Below are positions 50,506 to 62,418 of a stretch of DNA of 64,000 bases, in pieces. The position numbers were made by a program, and so were the translations under genes. The stretch spans positions 27,185,082-27,249,081 of the forward strand of contig CM032661.1 of the NCBI GenBank assembly GCA_019095985.1, written 5' to 3'. The notes beneath the pieces were generated by a model, which was not told the origin of the DNA, did not search any database, and was given only the letters and a program-made list of their open reading frames with translations. Source of the DNA: Streblospio benedicti. Its lineage: Eukaryota > Annelida > Polychaeta > Spionida > Spionidae. Each line of letters starts with the position of its first letter. The first letter of the stretch is position 1.

Positions 50506-51515
50506 GGGACTTCTTTCCACACCAAAACAGCTGATTACATAAAGCTACGTGTCTTTGAGTTAATCGGCTGTTAAGGAATGTCGGCTAGCAACAAAAGTAG
50601 GATAAGATAACAATAGTGTGTTCCCAGAATAGGTGTATCGCTGTTTACATATGTTTTAAAGAACCTTTGTATGCGCGTTGCATACGTTCAATTGCGCAAC
50701 TAATTTCTAATGGGTTGTTACATTCTTGTGGTTCGTGTTGTTGTTGTTGAATTGTCACCATGGTAAAAGCTGTGGTTTTTAGTTGTGAGTATTATGATTC
50801 AATTGAATATTATCGGGTCTGGTATGTTTAGAACCATCGAAATGATTTAAACTGCAAATCTCAGAACACCAACCGAGTTGCAAGAAATATTTTCAATAAA
50901 ACACTCTACATGCAAAATCAAGTGTGAAGAGAACACAAATTTAATTTAACACGTGCGTAAAAATACGTCATAGCAAATAGGGGAGTCTCTTTAAAACGTC
51001 ATATATGAAGACCCATAAGAGAATTGTGAATCCCCAATAATACAATTCCAGCAATGTGGGTCTAGATATCTCTACTTCAGTCATTTAAAGTAAGAGCAGA
51101 AGGGTGATTCAATTTGAGGCGCGATCTAATTTTTATAATGGGTTTTATTTCCAATTTTGGTGAGTTATATTACTATTTTGTCTTGCATGATAATGCAGAG
51201 TCTCTGAAAATGGCCAATACTTTAAATAGTTACAACTTTAGTGTTGTAGAGGGTACATATGAACAGGGGAACTTTAGAGAGTTCAAGTTTTTGTGCTGTG
51301 AAAACAGTTTTCTTAGAATGTGTAGAAAATGTTGCATACTCACTTTAGCATTGTCTATAATAATCTATAATGTCCCGTACTTGGAGATTATTTCTCAAAC
51401 ATTAATTTTGCTTTTACATGCATGTATCTTGTGATACATGTGATTATGAACACTATTATCATCATTTATCTCTTTAATGATGAAGACTGTTATTAATACA
51501 TTAGTTAGAATCATT

Positions 51516-51635
51516 GGTAGGTCCGGGTTTTTGGAAAGGGGTGAGGTGGTAGTGAGAGTTGGGGTTGGGGCACTAACCCATGTAAACCGTGAAAATGAAA
51601 TATTTTGATGAAAAATGAGCAACCCCGGATCTGCC
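51516..51635. mobile_element. Short TIR element (family D)
   Basis: Ends ggtaggtccggg and ccggatctgcc, 120 bases, internal gtgaaaatgaaatatttt. More diverged and shorter than the copy at 48571. Confidence 0.65.
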
Positions 51636-52345
51636 TATTTGAATGCACATAGTTTCTTTGTTATTACTTATTAAACAGTACAATTACGGACACGTCACAC
51701 GAAGCCTTCAGTTAAGAGTGAGAGTTGCCAAAGGGATGACGTCGCTGCAGAAACTTCACCTGTCGGAAGAAGGACCGTGTGTGACGTCACTACGTTGACG
51801 AAGATTGAGCAAAGATTTTGCAATTACCATCATATCCATGAATAGCCACAGGATATTATCAAGTTAATAAGCTAGTCTGGGTTCTAGACGACGCGCCCTA
51901 CGTGTCCTTCACAGGAGGTAAAATGTTTGCGGTCGACATTGTTGTTAGGCAGTTCTCATCTGCTGTTCTCATCAATGAACTAGGGTGTTCTACACATCAC
52001 ATTCACACTGTGCGTAAGACGAACAACCATTTTCACTACTTGACAGGACTGTTTAACCAGGATTGCAAACGATTGGAAGCAAAACATGTTGGGCAATGGT
52101 GCATGCAAACGTCATATGCGAAGCAGCTTTTCCAGGGGTTGGGTGTTTGGTGGCGTAGCATCCCCAATCAAACCCCAAACAACTTCGCAAAGAATGTCTT
52201 GTACACTGCAGATAATGAATTACAAGTCTTACGCCTACCGAGAGTGTGGGACAATTTGCTGAACCCAAAGAGGGGGAGGCGCCACTTGAAATACTCTATA
52301 GGAGATTTCTTGTGTTGTTGTAAATAAATAAATAAATGTGTAAAT

Positions 52346-52672
52346 GTGGTGGTTTATAGTCCTGATCCCAGTCTAGCTCTCATGACTTTACAATTTACAC
52401 AAAGTTATTGGCACACTTATTGATCATCATTTGATCAGGTGTTACTTGAATCGGCAGCGCATTCAGCGCACAATGCTTATCACTCACACGATCACTTCCT
52501 CACTCATTCAGCCCAATGACCTGTATCTATTTAGTGTGTAGGTGCCACGGAGCAGTGTGCTACCTGTTAGGGGTAGGTTTGCTCAACACCTACCACCAGA
52601 CCCGACCAGGAATCGAACCCACGACCTCTGGTCACGAATCCAACTCGCTAACCATTCAGCCACGGAAGCACA
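52346..52672 (-). mobile_element. tRNA-derived SINE (family 1)
   Basis: The minus strand starts with a tRNA-like head (A box TGGCTGAATGGTTAGCG, B box GGTTCGATTCCT). The body has gcacactgctccgtggcacc and caatgacctgtatc-type words shared with 37388-37772. Confidence 0.78.
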
Positions 52673-54774
52673 CTAAATGACATCATAACCTGAAGAGCCC
52701 ATAGTATGGGTGAAAGCTTGATATTGGGTTTCAAACAATTATCCAGAGAAGGAAGGTTTTAACTTGTTGTTTAGTGTATTAAGTATACGATTCCATGGCC
52801 ACACTAACTATCTATAACACACATCATGTGAATTGGACTACTATAATTTAAAATAAGTTGACTTGTAATTCATTATTTACGGTATACAATGTACGAGCCA
52901 TGTTAAAATGTTTAAAAATAGTTCCTAGTCTAAACAGACGGGCAAATAATTTGGTACATTTTCTTTATGAAATTTAAATAATTTCACAAAATCACTGTAG
53001 CTAAAAAGCCTGCTATAAATAGATGACAACAATACGCACATTATATTCACCTGACTGTGTGCGAAATTTCTAGAACCTCTATAAACGACCAATCTGTGAA
53101 TACGTCCAAATGATTACACAAGAGAGGGTGTCAATTTTACACAGATGTTCCTTTCGAATGATGCTTTGATAGTTGCTTCCAAAAAAGGGCTCACCTAGTT
53201 CTACTGTCCACTGTACGCAAGTGGCTTCAAGTTGCAGTGTTCCCTGTACTACTAGATCAATAGCAACCTGTTGAAAACAGCAACATAATCTAGTAATCAC
53301 CCACAAGTGAGTTTCCAGCGAATCACATTCCCTCTTCAATAGAACCGTCAGCCGACAGCATTGCAAATTATTGTGCAGAGGTAAAAATTTAATTGCGAGA
53401 AATTCATTGTCTTCTCAACAGCACTCCACAGCGAATAGATGTGGCAAAGAATTCCACTCAGTGTATGAATGAAGATGAGTAATAAGAATTTCATGGCATT
53501 CAATGAGTGCTTGTAAATAGGAAGCCGTCTACATAAAGAGCTTTTACAGTGTCGTTTATGCCTTTCCTGACACAAAGAATTGTTACTACATTTCAGGCGC
53601 CTGTGATATTCATCTCTGGCGAAATTTACAGCGTCACAGGGTCTTTTCCTTTTAAAAGAGGGTTTATGAACAACAAAAAAAATAAAAATAAAACAGAGGA
53701 TGGCTATGGTGTAACGTGATACATTTTGTGGTAGGTATAATGTTTTTGTTTATAAGCAGGAAAAAACCCGTGTAATTCTAGATGATGAGAAAAACACCAA
53801 ATAACCATATTTACATGTTTTTTTCTTTTTTTTTTCTTTTAAATAAAATAAAATACTGTATTCTATTGGTTGATGGGCAACCCTGTGCCCCCTCCCCTTT
53901 CCAAGTAGATTTGTCATCATGGTGGCCAAAATATGAGACGGCCGAATTCTTGTTATGTTGGATAAGAGGCTTGAAAAACGACTCTCTCGTAAAAGCAAGA
54001 TAGAACAGATACATATAGACATGATCACATATCTAGCCAAATATGATCACTCTAGCTAAAACATTGAGTGATCGCCTTACATACTCTACATGTAGATTCT
54101 ATTATACTACGATGTAGACGAATTCTAGGCAGTTCATAAAGTGCACTCGTAACTCTACGATTTCTGTAATTAAGTGCCCACCCCACACACTCGCCCACAC
54201 ACGAAGGAGACGACCAATCAAGTATAGTCAGTTTCTATCACATTGAGAAATCGACCACCATATAGTACATGTATAATAGTTGTCCCGGTGATGCTTCTAC
54301 ACAAATATCCCTATGTTCTAATTTTGGGTGTTGGAAGACGTTGTGGTCAGTTTAAAGTAATTTCCAGTACAATGACTTGCTTAAGCGTCAATTACCAAAT
54401 ACCGTAATATAGCGGCATGTGCGTGCTTTCTGGTCAAGTGATACTGATGCTGGACTTCCAATCATAAGGTGTACTAAACGATTCGCTAATAGAACTGGTG
54501 GCCGGGTTTGAGCAGTGTGCTTGTTAGCATCTCTTTGAAACAAATTGGAATGTGCTATTTTTTGAGTCTGACCCTCACCGTCCGTTCTCTATTATAACCA
54601 GCAAATACGACCCAGCCATTATATTGACATAGCAAAATACAACCTCCCAGTTTACAACATTTATGTAACGTGGCCCGAACACGCTCGATTGATACTTCAT
54701 GATGTTGTAAAATAAAAAATAAAAAAATGTTTTTGTCTAGCACATGATAATATTTTGTATTTATATTTTCATTG

Positions 54775-55010
54775 CGTCGCTTCAGCAGCTGAAGCGAAAG
54801 CCTTGCGAAAGCCTTGTGATCACATCGTTTGTATGTCATTATGCGTATATGTATATATGTCTCTGGACAAGCTAGAGGATATACCAATAAACCGACTTCG
54901 TTCAAACTTTACACAACTATGTGACACAATGCGACACCAGAGTGATTTGATTTTGGGCACTTTGCCAATTAAAGTGTGCTTTCCAAGGGGCAATTTATGG
55001 TCCATTTTGG
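54775..55010. repeat. Dispersed repeat, inverted partner of 35420-35652
   Basis: It begins with the palindromic cttcagcagctgaagc and contains ctctggacaagctag, actttacacaactatg and aaagtgtgctttcca in the same order as the reverse complement of the 35.5 kb copy. Confidence 0.65.
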
Positions 55011-56124
55011 ACGTTTTCTGCAGTATCTTTAAAACTGCTAGGATGAACACCTCCAAACTTGGTAAAATACTTACACGCCTAGAGGCCATCACATATATTC
55101 AATCTTGGCACTTTGCCAATTTAAGTGTGATTTCCTGAAGGACATTTTAGGTCATTTCTTTTCATTTTCAGATGACAGATGAGACTGTAAGTGCCGGCAC
55201 TGCCGTTAAAATCTGAAGCAATGAAAGCATGAAATAGAAGCATCTTTTCCAACAGCACGATGTTCCAATTTTAATGCTGTCAACACAGAGAAAATGATCA
55301 ACTTCTGCGAGCTTCTGGCCAAAACGGTGTTATCACTTCTCTGGAAATAAGAAGTGATTTTGACTTTTTTCGGGCTGTAGGGTCCCGTTGTGGATTATTG
55401 AGTTGTTGAACTGGATCAACGTTTTGCTTTTCTGGTTTAGTCTGGAGGGCTAACTTGTCTGCCGTTTGTCTTTCTGCTTGCAGATAATTTTCATGAAGAT
55501 CCTGAAAGTTTTAGCTACAACATATGCATATGAGGCAATAAATAATAAAGTTTGCCATTGTTGTTTATGTCTCTGAAAAGGAAAAAACGGTAAGTATGGC
55601 AGCCGTTGCACTTAATCTTGCTGCAGCCCAACAGCAAAGCCAGGGGTAGGAAAGAAGAGAAAGAAAAATACACAAGGCTGAAGAAGAGGACGATGGTTAC
55701 GCTTCAGTGGGCCCTGAATCATCATCAGTCGACCATTGGCATTTAGCTACGTCATGCTTCATCTGTCTCTGTTCATTTCCCATCACATTTTTTCCGGGAG
55801 GCTACCGCACTGTCATTGTTGTCACGACCTGCTTCATCGTCTGTGACGTCTTGCAGGACCAGATGACTTTGGCCTGCTTCGTCTTCAGGCTGTTACATAA
55901 TAAATATTGATCCATTTCAGCCGATCCCCCCAGAAATGACAAATCGGGCGTCTTCTGGAGGATCTGGAGCTAGGATCGGCCATGTGAAATGGGGGTGGGG
56001 GTTAGCATCATTCTCCTGTCTTCATTTCATAATTACATACATGTAGCTAGACGAGCTAGCACATAAGTCATAATGCAAAAAAGATGTTCTTTATATTAGG
56101 TAAGTTCGCAATTTTGGGGCCTAG

Positions 56125-56281
56125 CTGCATCATGGGACGGTGTGTGTGGTTTGTATACGAGATTTACAAACATTATGCACATTACTACTATTATAATAAT
56201 AATAATAGTGATCAATATGTATGGTACAGTGTTTTGTAAATCATTGTAGTGTACATACCACACACCCCTCCCACGATGCTG
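56125..56281. repeat. Hairpin repeat
   Basis: gcatcatgggacggtgtgtg is inverted as cacacacccctcccacgatg, with the pairing continuing imperfectly inwards around a TAA-rich loop. A probable short TIR element. Confidence 0.65.
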
Positions 56282-58124
56282 GAGCCCATGCTTTATTCCT
56301 AAAACATTGTGAGAGAAGTTATGCTTTCCCTAAGTGTTGCTGTTTTCTAATGAATAAAACGGTTATAAGCTTACTTTGTAAGAGATGGTCAAAACATGAA
56401 TTCTCTTTTTATTAGCATAAAATGTAACGTCCTACCAGTAACAAACAATAGATTAACCCACAGAAAATAACACTAAGGTGAATAGTTTTGCACATACATT
56501 TATTGAAATCACAAATTGTAACACGCGTAAAACAATTATAAATCCATGATAACTGGTATCCTTTTAGGGGCTATCATTTTTATCGTGGCCCATTGGAGGT
56601 ACGAAAAAAACTAGGCGGGGGTGGGGGTGGGGGTGGGGTGTTGAGGGTCGGTTGAAAAACTAAATTTAACTTGTAATCTTTATTTATATTTACATTTTTA
56701 TTTATTTTTTGTTTGTTTTTTATGGGGCACGGGTGGGGGGTGGGGGTGGGTGAAATATATTGCATAAGATCAATAGCCTACGTGGAAATAAGGCAAACTA
56801 GATTCGAAAAAGCAGTAAAACAACACAAGATGAATAAGACAGCAAAAAAGAAAATACAAATAAATCGAATAACGTCATACTAAATGGAGGTAGAGTTCCA
56901 TTGGTAGATTGGTTGGGGGGAAATGTAGATTGGAAAATCAAAGGTTATCCTCCGTCTTTTTAGTTACCGGTATAGTCATCTATCAGTTTCTATTAGAATT
57001 ATACAGCGTCTCAAACTGTATGTAGGCCTAAGAGGAAGATATTCAAGTTGGATCAAGTTGTCATTTAAACAACGACTTCTTCCGGAAACAGCCGATTCAT
57101 CGTCGGCATTTGCGTCAGTTTGTCGCACGTCCTAGCTCGAGGCGCATGTGCAAAAAGCAGCCTAATTTCCCGAGTTTCCTCAGCCCAAGGAGTGTGGATC
57201 ATTGGTATTTCCAACTTTTTCTTATGAAGCTAATTTTGGCATGTATAGTGTAGTAAGTATTAAATATTCATACAATGTGTGGTTTGGCAGCAGCATGTCA
57301 AGTAAAACTACTTAGATAGATGTTGAGTCAAAATGAATGGTTCAAAACACATGGGTTCACAAGGCGACGTTGGTTGATGAAACACCTGTCACTATTCTAG
57401 GTGTATACTTATTTCGAAGCTAATATATAGCGTTCAACATGTATGCCAACGCACAAACTATGTCACCACAGCGTTTGTGTTAATCGAGTCTCACTAGATC
57501 TACGCACAATCAGGTTTTTGCCAGGGGCAACCGATGTAAGATAGGAAGCGCTGTACGTGGTATTTGGCGGCACTTAACCTCAAATCACTCCTGTCTGCAT
57601 TGTGGAAATAATAGTTTTAGGGCATGGAGCGAAGTCTCTGTTTTTAGTATATTGTATGATCTCTTCGGGATTTGGTAGTAGCGTGGACTGCACCGTCATT
57701 TGCTGATCATTTGTTTATCTGCGAAGAGTGCACGTGGGCTGGGTGCGTCTTGGCTGACCTTTTCTTCTATGCACGAGATATGTTCATTACTGAGCTTCAC
57801 TCATATAGCATTGCATGTCCAGACAGAGTACAGAGACTGTATTCTGTATCATTGTAGCCCAGATAGAGGACTCGTGCTGTTTGACGCGGTGCTTCCTTCA
57901 TTTATCGGTGACTGGCAAAGTTTGACAACTCATTGTTATTATAGCAACAAAGGGCGAGTCTAATGAGCCTGTGTGTCACTTTGAAATGTGGTTGTGATTG
58001 GATTAACTTGGATCTAGTTGATCAAATCATACATGAGAAACAATCAAACATATTTTCGTATTTCTCTCTATAATTCATCTAGTCTACCGCGAATATTCAT
58101 GATTAAATTGTACTGTAGAGCAGT

Positions 58125-58332
58125 GCACACCCATCCCGTAGGTCACACCCATACCGTATGTTTTTTTGAAAAAAATATTTAGCATCCAAACAAGTACCAA
58201 ATAATATTACAACTTTGAACACAATAGTTTTCCCGGTGCCAAAATGTAAAAAGAAAATTTCTAGTAAGATCTAATATAAATAAACATGTTCAAATCGCAT
58301 AATATCGCCACCTAGCTACGGGATGGGTGTGC
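58125..58332. repeat. Inverted repeat with 16-bp perfect arms
   Basis: gcacacccatcccgta (58125-58140) is exactly inverted at 58317-58332. The spacer is AT-rich and non-coding. Confidence 0.75.
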
Positions 58333-58746
58333 ACACGTTATGTCATAACAAAATGCATCATAGATCATGTAATTTTAATGAACTATAAAAAATTGTTTAT
58401 CTTATGAAAATACAAGTAAGAAGCTTTCTTTTGACACCTTAAACGCTATTGTTGGTTCATTCAAAGCTGTGCTACGATGGCTTAAACAAAAAAAATATAT
58501 ACGGGATGGCATGGCCCATGGGTGTGAGGTGCTCTAGAGAATTATATCCCGAATCAATAAATATATAGTATTTTTTATGACGTATCCCGTATGACGTGTC
58601 TGTAGAGACCCTCTATAACTTCAACTTAGACTAGAGGAATCACAAAAACTTTAAAACAAAGGACGAGCGTAGAATAAGTGCTCATTGTTTTAGAAGTAGA
58701 GAGGGGAATGTATTACCGACCTATTATACCTCATGGTGACAGAGTG

Positions 58747-58930
58747 ACTGTGTAAATTTTGAACACAAATGTTATTGGTGATGAATGCCATTTTCTAATT
58801 TCTTGTGATTTTAACCAATATAAACGATCAATATTATTTGATATGATAACAACCTCAAATCATAATTTCATGTTTCTATCATGTGCTGAAAAAGCTTCTT
58901 ATCTAGTCAATGCCGGAAATAATATTATAT
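58747..58930 (+). mobile_element. LINE C-terminal fragment
   Basis: The frame reads GDECHFLISCDFNQYKRSIL and continues to a stop near 58950. The C-H-F-L-x-x-C spacing is typical of the C-terminal end of LINE reverse-transcriptase proteins. The rest of the LINE is absent. Confidence 0.55.
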
Positions 58931-58934
58931 CTAA

Positions 58935-59501
58935 AGTCACTGTCACATAGAAAAAACGGATGAAACAGGTATGTAGGACGTAAAAAATAATGTTTTGGTG
59001 TTTTCTTTATGCGCGGGGCTCCGTGAAAAAAAAATAACAAAAACTTTAAGCAGATTTAACATGAATGATACACGGACAGAACACTTACAAAACACAGATG
59101 ATACACGGATTGTCCACGTACACTCCACATACACTCACGCAAACATGATATTTTGGTTGCAAAGTACACTGCAAAAAAACCCAGCACAGATGAACATGGA
59201 TAAATAGCGTATTGCGCGGACTTTTTTACAGACAATGTACGTTTGTATCACGGTAATATCGCGTACAGTCCACGTATGATATGAAAATCCATCAGTGCAA
59301 ATACTTTTGAACATTCCAAAAGGATTAGCGCGGACATCTCGACCCGTGAAACCACTCCACGTAATTCGACGTATAAAATCGGACGAGGCACTGATGGTCG
59401 GCGTATCTCCACGGATGAACCACGGATGAAGCATGTACGACAAAAATCTGTCCGTGGTACATACGTGTTTCATCCGTTTTTTTTTCTATCTGACAGTGAC
59501 T
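58935..59501. mobile_element. TIR element with TAA target duplication (Harbinger-like)
   Basis: Inverted ends agtcactgtcacatag and the equivalent agtcactgtcagatag, each followed by an A-run and cggatgaaac. Flanked by TAA at 58932-58934 and 59502-59504. The interior repeats cacggat words. A 3-bp TAA duplication points to PIF/Harbinger. Inserted at the end of the LINE fragment. Confidence 0.75.
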
Positions 59502-59756
59502 TAAAGTAGCGTCGGGAGTTTTACTCTATAAGTTTTGATAAAAGATCCCAATTATGTTTTGCAGTACTAGTACTAACGAATATGTATAAAAATATACACA
59601 ATTTATATTAGTGTTTTTTAAATTGATTTCAATTATGTTTTTAATTAATTATTATTGTTTTATTATCATCATTTTATTGTATTATTATTGTTATTATCAT
59701 CATATTGTTTTGTGTTATATACTTTTATTGGCCAATATAAGGTGGAAAAACGTTAA

Positions 59757-59829
59757 ATAGATAAATAAATAAATAAATAAATAAATAAATAGATAAAAGG
59801 GTGGGTGGGTGGGTGGGTGGGTGGGTGGT
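59757..59829. repeat. Microsatellites (AAAT)n and (GGGT)n
   Basis: An aaat run followed at once by a gggt run; simple repeats. Confidence 0.97.
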
Positions 59830-60596
59830 CAAATAAATTAAATAAGTATAATTTTACGTAGTTTTAAAATATGAATGATGATTTTTACATATAATACAGT
59901 ACTTTCTGCGTAGCAAAGGCTATCAAAGTTTACAAACATGTAACTCAATATTTCGGCAACAAATCAGTTTGCTTTGCTCAAGAGTGTGGAGGAATAATGC
60001 ACACTATGACTCCAGGATTGCAAGAGTGTTAGTGCCCCCAACCCTCCTATTTATCCTCCTCCTTCCTCAGTATAGGGTAGTACACATCAGGTAACTGGTA
60101 CCCATCTGACCTATTCAAAGAACCTTTTCTGAGGTGTATGTATATACAGTACTTTTAGTAGCGTACTGTATCATATCTAGGACCAATAATGAATTCCACG
60201 TAGAAAGTTGGTTTGTTATTTGTAACTTTAGAAAGGCATAGTACATGCCGAAAATCTGTTTTTGAACTAATCAAATAAAACTGCATCTAATCTTAATCAT
60301 TGTTATTTAATTTTCCGGGACATACAAAACCATTACTATTAATGCTGAAAACGTTAGACGTTGCATTCCATTACGCTCTCCGTTCACCTTTAAGGGCGAA
60401 TGTTACTTTGAAACAATCAGGTTTTACGTAGAAATTCCATTGTCTTCAACGTAGCAATATACGTTAAGCGTAAGCTGTTGTTTTCACCATGTTGCAGAGC
60501 TATTGATCAACAAAACTAACGGTAAAAATGTAGTTTAGAGTCAATAATATACGTTTTTTTTTTTTGCAACAATGGCACACGCACACAAATTGCGTA

Positions 60597-62141
60597 ATGG
60601 CTGAGAACAGCGACAATAGCCGTGCGCAGACCCTGTACACCGCGGACTTGGTCAATGCCACCATTGCTGACGAGAAGAAAAAGGGGGCTAAAGACCACAT
60701 CGACGTTATCGCCAATCTCAAGCAGGAAAACGATCATCTGATAGCCGAAAACAACCTGCTCAAACGCCAAGTGTTTCTCATCCGAGAAAATACTGGACTT
60801 CGCGTGTCGAGTATCGTGGGTACGGTATTGTCTTGGTTCGATGAGAACTCGGGCGAATATATTTTGAGATCCTACTTGGACAATGTAACATCTCACGAGA
60901 TAAAAGAGGCGGAAAAGAGTCTACAGAAATCGAAATTTCCGGGCCTCGAAAAACCTCGGTCATCTAGCCCCGACCGACGTGACGGCAGACGAGACAGCAA
61001 ACGCAGCCCGACGAGGGATGGGTTTGCCACACACCGGAAGACGTTCGAGGTAGACGGCCACGGCCACGGCTCCACTTCAGCACAACACGTCCACTCAGTC
61101 AATTGGGAGCACCCTGGCAACAGTGGAAGGAATGAGACCCCGATGGCGTCGTCATCAAAGGGAGGTAAGAATGATGGTTTATCGAGGCAGCTCTTCCCAG
61201 ACCACCGCCACCACGATCCCCTGTATGGCACACCAATGATGACGTCCACGCCTATGGTCAGAAGACCTCCATCGCAAGATCAGTATAGATCCCAGACAGA
61301 CCATGTCATATCTCCGCGCGGCAACGAGACCTCACGAGGGAGACTAGGGCTGTGTAACCAAGATTTCAGCTTCAATGATCCCCCACCACAGAGAAAACAA
61401 GAACATGGTGGTCATTCCCCTCGTGGGCATAACGATCTGCACTCCCCGGATGCTCGGGACAACAGATCTAGAACACGGGACCACCGTGACCCGTCTCCAT
61501 CCTCCCGACCCACCAGTCCAGTTCCTGCGTACTCAGTGGCAAATGATGTGCAGTACCGGGGAGGTCACCAAGGAGCTCCCAGCAAGGAGTCAGGCTACCA
61601 TGGCTCCAACCAGCAGCATGGATCAGCACCGCAATGTGAGGACCCGACAGGCGCCCTAAAGAATAGCAAGCGTATTATTGGCGAGATCGCCTTCCAGCTC
61701 GACAGGAGGATCCTCAACTATGTGTTCTCTGGTTGCATGGATGCCCTCACGGATCGGAGGAGGTTTTACGGATACACAATCTCCAACATCCCAGACAAGA
61801 TCATCCGCGACAGTGTGGATCCTAGCAGCGGTTTGCTGGATGAGAAGAAGCAAAGCACACTAGAGAGGAGGTACAAGTATATTCAAGAAGCGCTCCGTCC
61901 GTTTGGGTACAATGTGAGGAAGCATGGAGAACTGTCCACGGATCTGGTCAATAAGTACGGGCTGCTGCCGCTGCCACCCCACAGGTCATCTGGAGAGGGC
62001 ATCGGACCAGAACTGAAGGACACAGTCAGGGATATTGTAGAAAACGTGACGCCCTATCATGAGCTATCCGATGTGCAGATTATGTTAGAGTGTTTGGCTT
62101 TGTTAGCAAACGAAGATGGCAGACCCATGATTATGTTTTAA
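60597..62141 (+). CDS. SPATC1: Speriolin-like protein (SPATC1 family), intronless
   Basis: A 514-residue frame from ATG at 60597 to TAA. Residues about 33-66 form a Leu/Asn-rich coiled coil (IANLKQENDHLIAENNLL). Residues about 110-350 are low-complexity and rich in Ser, Pro, His, Arg and Asp. Residues about 355-514 match the conserved speriolin C-terminal domain, with RIIGEIAFQLDRRIL, FYGYTISNIPDKII and VQIMLECLALLANEDGRPMI. Known: vertebrate speriolin binds CDC20 and localises to centrosomes of male germ cells and the sperm neck. Inferred: a centrosome or sperm role here. An upstream TTG in frame (60564) was not taken as start because the ATG is better placed. No intron is seen, whereas the vertebrate genes have several, so this could be a retrocopy or a lineage with intron loss; the frame is fully open. 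Confidence 0.9.
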   Translation: MAENSDNSRAQTLYTADLVNATIADEKKKGAKDHIDVIANLKQENDHLIAENNLLKRQVFLIRENTGLRVSSIVGTVLSWFDENSGEYILRSYLDNVTSHEIKEAEKSLQKSKFPGLEKPRSSSPDRRDGRRDSKRSPTRDGFATHRKTFEVDGHGHGSTSAQHVHSVNWEHPGNSGRNETPMASSSKGGKNDGLSRQLFPDHRHHDPLYGTPMMTSTPMVRRPPSQDQYRSQTDHVISPRGNETSRGRLGLCNQDFSFNDPPPQRKQEHGGHSPRGHNDLHSPDARDNRSRTRDHRDPSPSSRPTSPVPAYSVANDVQYRGGHQGAPSKESGYHGSNQQHGSAPQCEDPTGALKNSKRIIGEIAFQLDRRILNYVFSGCMDALTDRRRFYGYTISNIPDKIIRDSVDPSSGLLDEKKQSTLERRYKYIQEALRPFGYNVRKHGELSTDLVNKYGLLPLPPHRSSGEGIGPELKDTVRDIVENVTPYHELSDVQIMLECLALLANEDGRPMIMF

Positions 62142-62418
62142 AGCATGTCCAATTCGATGATGTTTAGTTTATAAACCAAAAAGGTAAAAAAGACAATTCA
62201 TATTTTATTGAATTTTATTATATTTTATTGAAGCATCGTAATCTGTATATGCAGATTATGTTAGTGTTTGGCTTTGTTAGCAAACGAAGATGGCAGACCC
62301 ATGATTATGTTTTAAAGCATGTCCAATTCGATGATGTTTAGTTTATAAACCAAAAAGGTAAAAAAGACAATTCATGTCTATATATATATTTTATTGAAGC
62401 ATCGTAGTTTGTGATATA
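62071..62418 (+). repeat. Tandem duplication of the speriolin 3' end
   Basis: About 176 bases covering the last 24 codons and the start of the 3' UTR (62071-62246) are repeated at 62247-62418. The second copy still contains the codons for the ANEDGRPMI stretch and the stop, but lacks two bases (AG) near its start and differs in a short T/A-rich part. It lies after the real stop, so it is 3' UTR. Confidence 0.9.

Larger units (their letters stand above)
47919..60596. other. Intergenic region between NPF and speriolin
   Basis: No protein gene was recognised apart from a possible NPF leader exon near 50.4 kb. It holds family D elements (48571, 51516), a SINE (52346), a 63-bp direct repeat, hairpins near 56.2 and 58.2 kb, a LINE fragment and a Harbinger-like element near 59 kb, and microsatellites near 59.8 kb. 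The reading frame 51902-52327 (141 codons, GTG start) matches nothing I recognise. Confidence 0.55.

Noticed and set aside
51902-52327. 141-codon plus-strand frame
   Set aside because: No recognisable motif, GTG start, and it ends at the edge of a SINE; the length is within chance for this much sequence.
55560-55995. Possible gene or transposase piece
   Set aside because: Short frames and a local inverted repeat (ccatttcagccgatcc and its partner) only; no family motif could be recognised.
60564-60596. Upstream extension of speriolin by 11 codons
   Set aside because: It begins at TTG; the first ATG in frame is at 60597 and fits the family start better.
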